Of a stretch of DNA of 64,000 nt, positions 1 through 12,500 are shown piece by piece. The DNA lies in contig JAMXDE010000011.1 in NCBI GenBank assembly GCA_026770025.1, positions 744,001 to 808,000 on the forward strand, given 5' to 3'. The notes beneath the pieces are model-generated. The model saw only the letters and a list, made by a program, of their open reading frames with translations, was not told the DNA's origin and made no database searches. Position numbers and translations under genes: made by a program. Position 1 is the first letter of the stretch, and every line of letters begins with the position of its first letter. The stretch comes from Craspedostauros australis. Its lineage: Eukaryota > Bacillariophyta > Bacillariophyceae > Mastogloiales > Achnanthaceae.

Positions 1-1
1 C

Positions 2-979
2 ATCGAGGAAGAGATCGTCAGCGACGCAGAGCCATCCGAGCAATCGACCGAATCTATGATTGAGCAACGCCAGCTTCAGCACCACCACCAACAACAACAG
101 CAGCAGCAGCAGCAGGTCTATGACGATGACGAAGATTTTGATGATGAGGAGAACGATCAACCCATCACAATGGCTCCACCGCAACCAGAGGCGTTCTCTG
201 CACCAGCCGGCGCTCACGACACAGCCGAGGTGGAGGAGGAGGCGGTCGAAGAATCGCAGCCAGAACCAGTTCCACCACAGTCACTGCCAGAGCCACAGCC
301 GCAGGCGCAAGCGCAACCAGAGCCAGCATCACAACCTGCGGAGAAAGCACCAAAGAAGAAGGCCAAAAAGGACAAGGCCAGCAAACCGAAGAAGGACAAG
401 AAGAAGGCTTCCAAATCGACCAAATCCAAGGACTCCAAGCCACCTTCCAAACCAAAATCCACACCAAAGCCACCGCCGCTTCCCAAGGACGACGTCGAGG
501 ACGAGCCGGAGCCGACGGAGAACTCGGTGGAGGAACCCGAAGAATCGCAGGAGGAATTCATGGACCTCAAGTTCGATTCCGACGACGAGGCGGAGGACGG
601 CGTCCTGCGAAAGGAGTTCAACAAGATGCGCACGCCCAACAAATCGGCAGCCTACGAATCCGCCCAGCAGCGCGTCCGCGCCAAGCGAAAGGAAGGCGGC
701 CAGCGCCGCAAGCGCGAACGCAAGCAGCGTGGCGGAGCTTCCGAATTCTCACCGCTGGCGCGACGTCACGATGGAAGCTTCACGTTCCGAAACAATGACT
801 TGGAGTTGGTCAAAACGGTGCAGAAGAAGGAACGCCAGGACAAGGTCAAGTCGTCATTATTCGCCTTCCTGGACGACGATGATTACGCCCTGCCACCCAA
901 GGGCGCCAAGAAGAAGCCAAAGCGCGGCAAGCTGATGAAGAAGAAGGCAGGGGCAGCATCCAAGACCGCGAATCAGTGA
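2..979 (+). CDS. Lys/Glu-rich protein of unknown function, C-terminal part
   Basis: The frame is open from base 2, so the start lies upstream of the window; 325 residues are visible. In order they show an acidic stretch, a His/Gln run (HHHQQQQQQQQQ), an acidic and Pro/Gln/Ala-rich linker, a Lys-rich block of KKAKKDKASKPKK type, a second acidic block, and then a more ordered basic segment of about 130 residues (RKEFNKMRTPNKSAAYES... to FAFLDDDDYALPP). It ends in another Lys-rich tail. The alternation of acidic and strongly basic blocks suggests a nuclear or nucleolar protein, but this is inference and I do not recognise a family. An in-frame ATG at 56 is probably internal. The gene converges on the rhomboid-like gene downstream. 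Confidence 0.8.
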   Translation: MEEEIVSDAEPSEQSTESMIEQRQLQHHHQQQQQQQQQVYDDDEDFDDEENDQPITMAPPQPEAFSAPAGAHDTAEVEEEAVEESQPEPVPPQSLPEPQPQAQAQPEPASQPAEKAPKKKAKKDKASKPKKDKKKASKSTKSKDSKPPSKPKSTPKPPPLPKDDVEDEPEPTENSVEEPEESQEEFMDLKFDSDDEAEDGVLRKEFNKMRTPNKSAAYESAQQRVRAKRKEGGQRRKRERKQRGGASEFSPLARRHDGSFTFRNNDLELVKTVQKKERQDKVKSSLFAFLDDDDYALPPKGAKKKPKRGKLMKKKAGAASKTANQ

Positions 980-1500
980 TGGCCATCCATTGATCCTGCA
1001 GGTAGCATCTTCTCGTCACTTGCGACGTCACTTCTACCGTCGACATCCTCACTGCTGTTAACACGGCATTCACCTCGCACAGACATGGCGGCCGTCAGGC
1101 TTGTGGAACGAGAGGGAGGAAAGTTCGGAAGGCGTTGTACCATACAAGAGATAAAACGAGGAATGATGGCAGCTTCTGAATGCTGCCTGCTGCCGTGAGA
1201 AGAACACATGCCATGGGTCTTGGGTTGTGTTGTTACCAAATATTAAAATTCCAATATTTCAATCACTCCGACTGCATGAATTGTTGGTACACGTGAAGAG
1301 AGCCTTGCTCATTGATGGTACGATGGCACCCGTGCGTTTGACATTATGTTTCTGTCCCCATGCTGATTGCATTCTGTACCAGCGCTGGAGCAGTGTGCCT
1401 TTGCAGAGTCGTACTCGTTGGCATTGCATGAACGTGCTGGAAGAGCCAACCGTCGACCAAAACAAGGCAACGGCACAACCTTTCGTGGAAACAAGACCAA
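980..1500. other. Intergenic, convergent 3' ends
   Basis: Lies between two genes transcribed towards each other, so it should hold both 3' UTRs. No convincing coding frame or repeat was seen. Confidence 0.6.
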
Positions 1501-2978
1501 TCATACAATGACATTCTCCGACACAGTCGCCGCATGCTTCGGATCTGGATTGCTGGTCTTTCGATCCAACGCTTTCAGCCTGGCCTGCCTCGCATCTGCC
1601 GCCGATGTTGCATTGGGACGCTTCGATGCCGAACCCAACGTCCTGCCCGGTCCTGTTGGAAACACCGATCCTGGTGGTTGCTGCTGTGCGCCGGTCGACG
1701 ACGATATCGACGATGTCAGCGCCAGCGAATGGTCCTCAGCATCCGCGCCGATATTGCCCCAGACCGAGCTCCCCAACGATTCCTGCGCCACGATCCATCC
1801 CTTCTGCCGCACGAAGTAGGACAGCTGGTTATCTTCGTATCGTTTCAATGTGGACGGCTCCGGCAAGTACCGATCGAGGTATCCCTTTCTGCGATGTGGA
1901 ATTGGCAACGGTTGGCATGGTGGTGTGATATGTGGTGTGATATGTGATGTGATGGAGGGTTGGAAGATTGGCGAATGTAATATAAATAGCGATGGACAAG
2001 CATAGTGTTCGGACGCCATACGCGCGGGTGTGTACAATGCAGTGTCCAAAGACCAGCATGATGAGGCCGAGAGTGAGTATGGTGTGATGTATCGCGATAT
2101 CACGCCGTCACGACAGCATGCAGCAATGTATGACCATGATGCTCGATCATGTGTTATAATAGGTGATGACAGCACTAGTGCTCGTCTATCGAGCCCATGG
2201 ATTTCAAATGCATCAATTGGCGACCAAACCCATTCATGCACATCCATGCACATCCATGCACATCCATGCACATCCATGCAAATCCATGCAAATCCATGCA
2301 CAATCAAATCAGATATGCCTTCCACTCCTGCTTCTCGTCCTGCTTCTGTGTCCACCACCATCTCACTTACCCGTACAGATACCCGACGCCGATCGACAGC
2401 AGGTAGGACAGCTGGAATCCCCCCAGCACGGAGAAGATGGCAAATATCGTCAATGCGTAGTACATGGTGGGCAGCATGAATCCGAAGATATTGCGCTTGG
2501 ACCCCGCCGGCGCCTTGGCGCACTCCACCTCGATGACGCCGAACAGGAGCATCCAGATCCCGTGCGATTGCCAATGCAGCGGCGCCGCATGGTTGGTGAG
2601 GATTGACAGCAGCACGGTGAGGAGCAAAAACGCGCAGTTGACCCCGACGCCCAGCGCCAGCAGCAGAAAGGCGAAGGTGGTGGAACCGCAGCTCTGTTCC
2701 AGCCGCCTTCCATTCTCCACGAAGCCCATGTAGATGAAGATGAGGCTGAAGAAGCTCGTGCAGATGAAGGGGCTGAAGAGGAGGCGGTAGATCTCGAACC
2801 GGAACAGCGTGAAGTACGGGATGTTGGCCAGAGGGTAGATGGGGTCGAAGAGGAAGGACAGGAACCACGTGGCGCACTGCGAGATCATCACGTTGCGCGT
2901 GACCCACGGAGTGTCGTTGCAGAAGCTCTCGTAGGCATCGAGGATGGGGTTCGGCGGTGGTGGGGATTCTGGCTGCAT
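1501..2978 (-). CDS. Rhomboid/Derlin-like polytopic membrane protein, probably not a protease
   Basis: Two exons, 2978-2371 and 1888-1501. The donor GTAAGT (2370) and acceptor CGCAG (to 1889) join in phase to give 331 residues. Exon 1 carries about six hydrophobic segments. Its layout resembles the rhomboid/Derlin fold: an amphipathic N-terminus (ESFCNDTPWVTR), a loop after TM1 with RFEIYRLLFSPF, then GRRLEQSCGSTTFAFLLL. The GxSG catalytic motif and the matching TM6 His of active rhomboids are not visible. The soluble C-terminal tail (exon 2) is Ser/Pro-rich after LDRYLPEPSTLKRYEDNQLSYFV. Family knowledge: Derlins and related pseudo-rhomboids act in ER quality control. An ER role is inference. 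A UBAC2- or TMEM115-like identity is also possible. Confidence 0.75.
2231..2300. repeat. 10-bp tandem repeat inside the rhomboid-like gene's intron
   Basis: Seven near-perfect units of CATCCATGCA: the first reads cattcatgca, then four exact, then two reading aatccatgca. They lie in the single intron (1889-2370) of the rhomboid-like gene. No function is evident; probably a minisatellite. Confidence 0.9.
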
Positions 2979-3445
2979 TGTTTGCTGATCAGGAGACTTC
3001 TCTGGAGAGTAGAGAGTAGGGAGTAGAGATTGGAGTAGGGAGTAGAATAGCTCGTATTGTGCCTCCCAGTGTAACTGCAGTTGTAGTCGTATTGCTTTGT
3101 GTCAGACAAGAGGGCAAGAATGGGAGATACTGTGGTGGATGGTTCGATCTTGTTTCCTTGCTTCCTTGCTTCCTTGTTTTCTGGATCTTGTCTGGCGTCG
3201 CTTTTTGGCGCCACAAAACGATGCGAACTCCCCTTCTTTTCATCTCGTGTTGCCACCTTCGCGCTCGGTACGAATGGGTCGGACGCCCAGACCATCACCA
3301 CAAGCTATGACCTACAGAACCTCTTCACTTCAAATTGCTTCAACATAAGCACGACGTCATGGGATCACAGAAACTCATTCAAGACAAGATGCGCTAAATT
3401 ACCATGTGTTCGAGTCCAAAGGATTACTATGCTCTCCCTGTCTCT
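2979..3445. other. Intergenic between two minus-strand genes
   Basis: Should contain the promoter and 5' UTR of the rhomboid-like gene and the 3' UTR of the ABC transporter. The stretch 3002-3050 is a low-complexity run of GAGTAG/GTAGAG units that recurs elsewhere in the window. No gene was seen. Confidence 0.6.
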
Positions 3446-6400
3446 CTACGAACTCTCGGTGGTGGCCGAGGCCTCGACGAGGCTGCGGAACATGCCACCC
3501 TTCGAGAGAAGGTTCTTGGGCGTGTCGAACTCCGCCGCACGACCATCGTCCATCACCAGGATGTAATCATTGTCCATGATGGTGTTGATGCGATGGGCGA
3601 TCGTGATGCACGTAGCGTTGGCGAATTCGCTTCGCATCACCTTCTGAATCCTGGCATCGGTGTCGGCATCGACGGCCGCCGTGGCTTCGTCCATGATGAC
3701 GATGGCTGAGCCTCGCAACAGCGCTCTGGCGATCACCAGCAGCTGGCGTTGGCCGACCGAGAAGTTGCTTCCGCCTTCGCGCACCGGGTCGAACAGCGAA
3801 CCGACCATCGTCGTGGACATGGACGTCAGGCTCATCGATGACGTCGATGGTCCGCCCATCTTGAACATGCCAACGCGGACAAGCGCATCCGTCAGCTCCG
3901 AGTCGCTGAATTCGAGGAATGGATCCAGATTGGACCTGATGGTCCCCGAGAACAGCACCGGGTCTTGCGGGATGACAGCGATGTTGGAACGAAGCTTGGC
4001 CAGGCCCAATGTTTTGCTATCCACGCCATCGATGGAAATCTTCCCCGCCTCCAACTCGACGATGCGGAGGATGGAGAGCATCAACGTTGACTTTCCTGCT
4101 CCTGTGCGTCCGACGACTCCAACCTTGCTCTTCGCCGGGATGTTCAAGTTGAGACCCTTCAGGACGAGCGGCAATCCCGGACGGTACCGCAGCTGCGCAT
4201 TCTCAAAGATGAGCTCGCCGCCCCGCGGCCACTCTTTCTCGACGGAGTTGTCTGCATCAGTCTTACGCGCAGCTTCGCATTCGAGCCCGCAGTACTCCTT
4301 CACGCGCTCCACTGCGACCATGCAGGCTTCCAAATCACTCGCCATGCGGACGCTCCAGTTCATCGACTGTGTGACCGACAAGGCGAACGAGATGGCAAGT
4401 CCAACCAACCCAGCGAAGGCCTCGTCACCACCTCTGGAATTATGTTCCAACACACCGCACAGACATGCTGCGGTGACGATGATGGTACCAACAAGCTCGA
4501 GTCGGATGGCCAACCAGCATTGCGCTGTACATGTCAAGAAGTAGGCATTCTGCACAAGAGAAGGGCCACATGGATGAATGTTCGTGCATGTGGAAATACG
4601 TAAGGGTACATTGTAAGCGATGCGTGCGATTGCAAGCAAAGCGACGGCAAGAGTCAACCCAGCAATGCAAATGGAGTGGAGTACGTATCTGTTAGAGCAG
4701 GGTGGTACGAGTAGAGTAAAGTAGAGAGAGAGCCGTGTGGTGCAAGCGAGGCAACTGAAGCACACATACTCGTAACAAGGAGCTCAAAACATTGGTTGTG
4801 TTCGTCTGCAATGGTTCCTGTGCGTCAAGTCACTGCACCACACTACGATTACGAGCAGTATGCACTCGCACGTACCTGCTGCAAGTTCAAGAAGGAGACG
4901 AGCCGATTGCTCAAGGCGTGCTCCGCTGAGAATGCTCGGATTGTGGCAACGCCGTCGATGGACTCGCCCAGCAAAGCGAAGATGGGGCTTCGACTGACGG
5001 AGTCCAATCTCTTCAGTTCTCTGTACGTCACCGTGAAGAAAGCCTGCTGGTTTCCGTAGTAAATGATCATGGGAATCAAGCAAACCGCGAAGATCGGTGT
5101 CACAGCGCACACAACCGCGATAGTCGAGATGACATTGAAGAGAGTCTGCAAGTAGCTCCTCATCGCAGTCATCAGTCGTTCGTCAATCTCATACATGTCT
5201 ACCAAGTGCACCCATTCATTCATCCATTCAACCATTTATTCAATCATTTATTCAATCAAGAAATCAAGCACGGATCAATAGACGAAGAAAGGGATATGGA
5301 AAATGAAAGAGGTAGGCAAAGAATGAGAAGTGTTAGCGAACGCCATATTGGTATGTACCATCACGCGTTGTGTATGGTAAGGCGTTGCAAGCAACCACCA
5401 TGAACTCAAATGAATAGATCCATCTTGGGGTGACCAGCATGTCGGCCGTTCAATCCACCAATGCAATCGTGCGGTCCAGCCAACGCCCTGACAACTCGTA
5501 CCTTTGCTGAAACGGTTAATCACGCGACCGACCGGTGTCGTATCAAAGAATGACATCGGCACTTGCAGCATGATGTCCAGCATCTCGGCGAACAGCTGCT
5601 CAGGTGAGTGGTAGGGTGAAGGCGCAAGGCAGGATGCAATTGAACAAAGGTCCCATGCAGGTGGTGAGTGAGAAAAGCAAGTTTGGAAGTGACAAAGACA
5701 TAGGAATGTGAGATGACGTGGTGTCAGTTCGAGACCTTGGCCGTTGCACCAGTAAGTTTCTTGTTTCATCACTTGTCATGATACACAACTGAAGATGTTC
5801 GTAACTGAAGATGCTCGTGTGAGCATTCCATACTTCCGAGCAGCCTCAAGAGAACAGATGTCGTCATCCTATCGGTGCGGCCACGCAGGAACTTACCTTT
5901 CTCGAGGCACGCAGTCCGAACAGCGTGACGAGCAGAACACGAAAGAAGGTCGCGATGATGACCGCGAAGTTGATCAGCGCATACACCGTCAGGAAGTTGT
6001 ACTGGCTTTCATCGTCACCATGTTGGGACCAGTAGGTGAGGAACCATTTGCTGCTGACGTTGATCGCCTCGACACCTCCGAATGCAAGGATGATGACGAG
6101 AGGGATCCACGCGCTTCCCGCAGCTCTTGCCCATGCCACGTACACGTCCAAGCTCACATGACCTTTGGCTCGTTCTTCTTCTGTTGTGAGCTTGGATCCC
6201 GACCCCTTGGTCACATCCTTCGCATCGGCGGCGGCTTGTCCATTGCCAGCGCTCTTCTTGGGCGAGCCTGGTATTTGCTTGGCGACAGCATCCTTCAAAG
6301 GGACGAATTCACCACCGTCATCGACCGCGGCGTCCATCGTCACAGGTACGTTGTCGCTGGCGTCATCCATGTCGCCTGCGGAGACCCCATTGTCTTCGAT

Positions 6401-8881
6401 GACGGAAAGGAACTGCGCAAAGAGAGACCCTTCACTGCTGGCCAAATCGGCGAAGCTCCCCTGCTCAACGACGCGGCCATCGCGGACGACCACAACTCGA
6501 TCGACGCGAGGATGGCTCAGGTACTGCAAAGCGTTGGTGGCAAGGATGACAGATCGCTGCTGGCGGTTCTCGTCGTCATCGCTGCTCAGTAACTCCTTGA
6601 CGATGCATTCATTGAACAAATGCTTCGCCACGTGCGCGTCGACCGCGCTGAGAGCATCATCGATCAGGGTGATGTCGCCGTTGTGATACACGGCACGGGC
6701 CAGCGCAACTCGCGCCTTCTGGCCACCTGAGAGCGTGATTCCTTTCTCGCCGATCTCGGTTTGATCGCCGCCTGGCAACATCTCCAAATCATGCTTCAAG
6801 GCGCAACATTCGATGGCTCGCTGGTATCGCTTCTCGTCGACAGGTTCGGTGCTGTGACCAAAGAGGACGTTCGTGCGGACGGATGCATTGAGAATGAATG
6901 GCGTTTGAGCGAAGTACGCGAGGTCACCGCGGCACTTGATGTCGCCGGAAAGTTGTCGGACTTCTCCGAGAATCGCATTGATCAGGGATGATCTGTGGGT
7001 TGCAGGAAGGTGGGGATTCGCAAATGTGAGATTTTATCTTGTGCATACGTGCGAGTAGGAACGGCGCACAATCATATTGAGAATACATGGTACATGATGG
7101 TACGCTGTCGAGGCTTCGAAACGATTGCGAGCAAGCCACAAGTGCAACATGAGACTGGGGGTGCAGATGTTTGCCATCATGTATGTACCGCCCTGCTATC
7201 CACAGACGAACAGACGCGAGAGTGACGTGGCAACTTACTTTCCAGAACCCACGGCGCCCACCACCGCAACAAGCTCACCGGGTCTGCACTGCAAGTCGAT
7301 GCGCTTCAAGCACAACAGGGATCGCGAGGCCGCACCTTCCATTGCGGTGCCATCTGTGCTGTCGGTGGATGTGGCCAATGCTTTGGAATCTTCCTTGAGT
7401 GTGAGCAACTTGATGTGCTGCTCGGCTTCCTCGAGCTGCGATCTCAGCAGCGATACCTCCCAGCTCTTATCCGCCATCGCCTTGGCAGCTGGATCCGTGG
7501 CGGTGTCGTCGAGCGTCGGCTTTTGGCTGTCGTAAACGGCCGACACCGTCTTCATGACGATGCCGTTGTACTGCAAGTCGTCTGGACCCACAGGATGATG
7601 TTCGTCGCACATCAAGAACGACTTGATTCGCGCCAACGATACCTGGGCCTCGACGATGCGGTTGATGATCTGTGGAAGCATGAAGAGCGGGAAGCGAAGG
7701 ACGTCGAACAACGCGAGCGAGGTCAATGCTGATGCCACGTCGAGGTTGTGACCGGACAGGACATACGCAGTGAAGGTGGCCAGGGCCACGAGCAAAGGCG
7801 TCGCGCTGAAGGTCATGAGGGAGAAGGCGTTGACGACGATGTAGTAAAAGAGATTCTCGAGCTCCACCTCTCGGAGCCGGATGATGCGTGTTTGGAAGGA
7901 CTCCTCCCACGCCTGCAGCTTGATGACCTTCATGGAGCCCATGACCTCGCTGTTGACGTTGACGCGTTCGTCGCGCGCCCGCATGAGACGCTTCTGCAGT
8001 CCGCCCATCCAGCGTGCGATGTATCTGGTGATCGGCATCATGATGATGATGATCGCGACGCCGCCGAGACTGCTGGCACCCAGCTGCTGCCAGAGGAAGA
8101 AGATGGCCAGTCCGATCTGGAGGAAGCTGTACCAGATGGCGTGCAGGTACGTGGTGAGATCCTGCAGCTTCTGCGCGTCGATGCTGATGAGGTTGGTGAT
8201 CTCACCGAGCGTCCGGGTCTGCCGTTCGCCGGACGACAGGACGAGGGCCTTGCGGTACACCGCGACGACGACGGCGGTGCGGGCCTTGAGGCCGAAGAGG
8301 TAGCACTTGTAGAAGTAGTGCCGCAGGCAGAACGACATGGTCAGCTGCGACAGCGTCACGGCCGCAGTGAGGAAGAGGCCCTCCTCGATGGGAGCATCGG
8401 CGTCGCGCAGGAACTCGATCATCTGATTGAGCACCTGGGGACCCACGAAGATGCAGCAGTCGTGGATCAGCTTGAGGGTGAAGCCGCCGACCACATAGTC
8501 AAAGCCGAACGCGCGCAGCAGGGTCATGAGCACGCTTGGGTTGGAAGAGTTCTTCACTTCCTCCTTCCAGGCCGTTTCGAATGTGGAACCCAGGTACTCC
8601 GTCTGGCAATCGCTGGGAAGCGGGATGAGCTTCAGGTCCGAGGCATCCAGGCGCTTCTTCTCGTTGCCGAGCTGCAGCAACGGGTTCATCCAGCCGAAGA
8701 TCAGCTGGGACCAGATCCCGCTGGTTTCCTGGATGTGGATCTCGTCTTCGAACTCATCGTCGAATCCATCCGCAGCGCCGGCATCGTTGACGAGCGGCGT
8801 TGTCTCGGCTGCTGCCGCAGCACCATCGCCCTCCGCGCCGTCCTTCTTCTGCGTGCCGATTGTTCCGTACGACGATGCCAT
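3446..8881 (-). CDS. ABCC-type (MRP-like) ABC transporter, full-length
   Basis: Five exons: 8881-7239, 6992-5897, 5595-5502, 5198-4876 and 4549-3446. All GT-AG junctions keep frame and give 1,419 residues. The order is TMD1-NBD1-TMD2-NBD2 without an N-terminal TMD0, as in short ABCC proteins. NBD1: Walker A GAVGSGKSS (about residue 541, split by intron 1), signature LSGGQKARVALARAV, Walker B ITLIDDALSAVD. NBD2: Walker A GRTGAGKST (about 1199), signature FSVGQRQLLVIARALL, Walker B IVIMDEATAAVD. TMD2 contains the ABCC-typical RVINRFSKDMYEIDERL across the exon 3/4 junction. A Ser/Thr/Asp-rich insert precedes the NBD1 Walker A. Family knowledge: ATP-driven export of conjugates or organic anions across the vacuolar or plasma membrane. 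Substrate and location cannot be read from sequence. Both catalytic sites look intact. Confidence 0.93.
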
Positions 8882-9514
8882 CGTGTCTCTCGTTGCTGAT
8901 CTCGATACAAAGTGGGAGTACGGTGGAGTTGACTAGAGCCGTCGTCCGCAAGTGTGATGTGCGTCGCCAATGCCGATGGGGATCGAGGAATGGCTGATGA
9001 ATGAGCCCAGGCAGGATCGTTGGCGGCTGTTGTTGGGAGACCCGAGACTGGGCGGCTTCGACGCGCAACGGCCCGAACCACGGATGGGTGGATGGAGAGG
9101 CGGGTGGATCACGCAGGAATCTTGGTGATGTTTGCGTTGCCGAATCACTCATTCTGGTCGAATGGGCGCATCTTGTCCCAAACCAGGACACGCAATGGTG
9201 TCCCTGAACGCTTCGAAGAAGATCGGAACTGTTCTTCGATAGACCAGGACTCAATTGACTCTAACTGTCACTATTCTCGTTGTGTTTAGCTCATAGACTT
9301 TGGCCTGATCCAGATGGCACACGTTTCAACTCTACGCTGTGATCATTTTCGACCTCCACGATGTTCAATGGACGGGAGCAACGCTCCCTCGCCCTTCCAT
9401 ACTGATCATTCATCTTCCTCAACCATCTTCCTCAACAATATCCCTACACTGCGTAGACTATCTTACAATCATGGAGGTGGTGATGCATTGAGCAATACGA
9501 TGCATTCGCATCTC
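8882..9514. other. Intergenic between two minus-strand genes
   Basis: Holds the presumed promoter of the ABCC gene and the 3' end of the WW-NELF gene. No convincing coding frame. Confidence 0.6.
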
Positions 9515-12500
9515 TCATGCGGAAGCGATCGTCTTGCGATACAGATTGCTCACGGAGTCGACCAGGGTTCGATCGTTGCCAGAGAGCTCTTCAGTCTTCA
9601 CCACGCCTTGCATGCCACCGATGAGTTTGCCAAGCAGCTGCTTGTTCTCAGCTCCGAAGTAGTCAGTCCCCACGGACGACACGCATCCCTTCGATTTCAG
9701 CATGCGGCACAGGCATCTCGTGAATGGGACGGAGTACGGGGGCCGGATGATCTGCAGAAGGCCTCCAACGAAGTACCGGATGAGCGCGGCGTCGACCGAT
9801 GTGTTACCCCCCTTCTCCAGCAGATCCGTCATGCAATCTATCACCGTGGTCGGGTCGCCCTTGATGCACATGACCAGCAGCAAGCGGAGGCTCTGCTCCT
9901 TGATGGCGTTCATCTTCTGGTACGAAACATCGGAGTTGGAGTGGTTGAGGAAGCTCATCGCGATGGCCGTGGCATCCTCGCATGCGAATGGATGTTCCAT
10001 GGATGAGATGCGGATCAGCGAAAGGATGCTGGGTGAGAGGGTCGGGTACGACGCTGAGGTGACGAAGTCGGCGCCCTTCGTGACTTCCTTGGCCCACATG
10101 CAAACACCTCGTGCAACTGACGGACACTTTATCGCCAAAGTGCACAGCCGCTGCCCCGGTGATGTTGCCACCGCGGGTGCTGCAGATGGAGGAGCGGCTT
10201 TTTTTGCAGATCCATTGGCAGTCCCATTGGCATTGGCATTCCCAGTCGTCGCTGTATTTGCGCCTGCTGTTGCGTTTGCTTTCACACCCTGCGATGTTGG
10301 ACGAACTCTCGTAACGACGAACGATACCATCGTCTCCAGCGTCTCACAAAGCTGGCTGGCCTCGGCGATGTCCTTCGACAGCGCTTCGAACTCCATCTTG
10401 CGTTGTTCGGGATCGGCATTGGCAGATGCACCGCCATTTGGTTGGCTTCGTTCTTGCTCCGCGCGTTCAACTTCCAGTGTCGTGATGGCTGTCAACCTGG
10501 CGCACTTCTGGCGCGTGGTTGGGGTGGCAACTCGCTGCGATCCTGGCCGGAACAGGGAACCGATCAGACCGCGGACGATCATGGGGTGAGATATGCATAT
10601 TCTGCCAAGTTCTTTCGATAGCAGCGCATCATCCAACGGCCCGCTGGTAGGAAGCATCTGATCCAACAAGCGATCATCTACTCTGGTGCCAAATGCGTAC
10701 TTCTGCAAGAAATCCAAGGCGGCCGCCTCCATCTTCTGCACCTGACATCGCTTCTTCAGGTTGGCGTCATCCGGAGCGGCCGATGGGTCCAACTTTCGCC
10801 GTTGTCTCTGGTGCAAGGGGTCCACGACCATGGCGATGTCAAGCCTGCGCTTGCGGTAGAGCGGATTGGAGCTCTTCAAATTTGTGTTCGGATCGACCAT
10901 CCCCGTTTGCAGATCTTCGCTTAGCCTTTGCCACTTTCCGATGACACGCATGAATCTTGGATCCGAGGCACGGTCAGATTCCCTTGCATGGTGGACCAAG
11001 TGCTTCAATACCTACTCGTAGCGCGTCGCATCGTAACGCAGCGTCGCATTGCGTATCGTTGGTTTTCGTCATCAAACGTCACGGTGTGTTGAGATTGCCA
11101 CGAAAATTATGAGATTGGAATCCCAATGATTGACGCAAGAGATAGATGGGCAGACACATCGGAAAGGCAAAGACAAGGGTGGAGGGTAAGAAGGGTGTGT
11201 GTCCGGCTTGCGCATGGTACCATACCACATCACATCACGTTACAGCACATCACATCACGCCACACCATACCACATAAAACACACAACCCCACCACACACA
11301 ACAAAACAAAACAAAACAATCGAGTTCATCACAAGCATTGCGCTGCAACGCAGCAGCTTGAACATATCATAGTTGTGCTGATATTGACACAGACACTGGT
11401 ACTGCATGAATGGTATCACAATGACTGCATGGTATGCCACGTTGTTGCTGCTGTGCAAACGGATTCTGCATCGCAGTCTGCACCGCAGTCGAGAACTTGA
11501 ACGGCTTACCTCGATTGCGTAAATGTAGGTGTACGCTGTGGATGTGCAGGTTCGACGAAGATTTTCCACCAGCTCTCGCAGCCCAATAGACGTGTCGGAT
11601 TCCTTGCCAGACGTGACAGAGATCTTCCCGATGACGCTTAGCTCTGACACGAGCATGGCGTTGAAGACAGAGAAGTGGTCGGACTGGTTGATCCGCTTGG
11701 CGATTTCGCGATGGTGCCCGCGCTTCGAAATGGCTTGCAAGCAGTACATGAGCAGCGCGCTATTCTTGTTCACCGCAGACAGATCAATCAGCAGCTTCCT
11801 CCAGCGGGGTGAATCCATCATGTCCTCCAGGAACACAACCTCCGCGCTTGTCAGGGCCAGAATGCTGTCGCCACCTATCACAGTGAAGCGTTCCTTCACG
11901 ATTTTGTACACCACGTCTTGGGTGCGCTGCCGGACTGCATCAGCTGTGCTCTCGAACACCCGTGGCCTGTCATCGCCGCTGGATATTGAGTCTGACTTGA
12001 GGTCCGCCAACCATCGGCAGACCAAGCCGCAGATCGTGGTCTGCCCGTAAAAGCTGTTGATCAGAGCCTGGATCGCCTCCTTCGGGCCCCCATCCCCGCC
12101 AACGACCTCGGTGACATCAGACATGATGCCTGTTCACAAGGCCGAAATAGAAGGGGGGAACGGAGATCCAAAGCGTGGCGATTCCAAGCCGGATATCGCA
12201 AGTCGTGCAATAATATGGAACGCATGGAAAATGTGTGTATATGCAGACTCAGTTGCAGCGGCGCAAACTCAGAGTGAGTGAGGATTGAGTGAGAGGATTG
12301 CTGGCTGGTTGTCAAGCCTTTCAGCATGAGTGCCAAATCATGACGACGTTCGAAATTCCATAGCACTTACCCTTCTCCATGATTGCATCGCGCTTATTCA
12401 GAGCATCCCTGGCATCTTGCAGCCTCTGCACGGCAGGATCAATGACGGGCTCTGCAGGTTCCTCTTCTTGATCTTTTGTTTTTGCTGCTGCGGCACCTGC

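Noticed and set aside
1501-2907. A 468-codon open frame reading through the rhomboid-like gene's intron
   Set aside because: Only its last ~130 codons (exon 2) look like protein; the rest is out of frame with exon 1 and reads the 10-bp repeat. The spliced model explains both ends.
3400-3430. A TTCGAGTCC sequence like a tRNA T-loop
   Set aside because: The flanking bases do not form a T-stem and there is no acceptor or anticodon stem. Similar TTCGA hits elsewhere also failed.
7748-8899. A 383-codon plus-strand frame opposite ABCC exon 1
   Set aside because: Antisense shadow of a well-supported exon; Glu/Asp/His-rich with no domain.
11510-12124. A separate NELF-C/D gene starting at the ATG at 12124
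   Set aside because: That would leave fewer than 200 bases to the WW frame's stop. The donor at 12370 and acceptor at 12130 join in phase and restore conserved TH1 residues.
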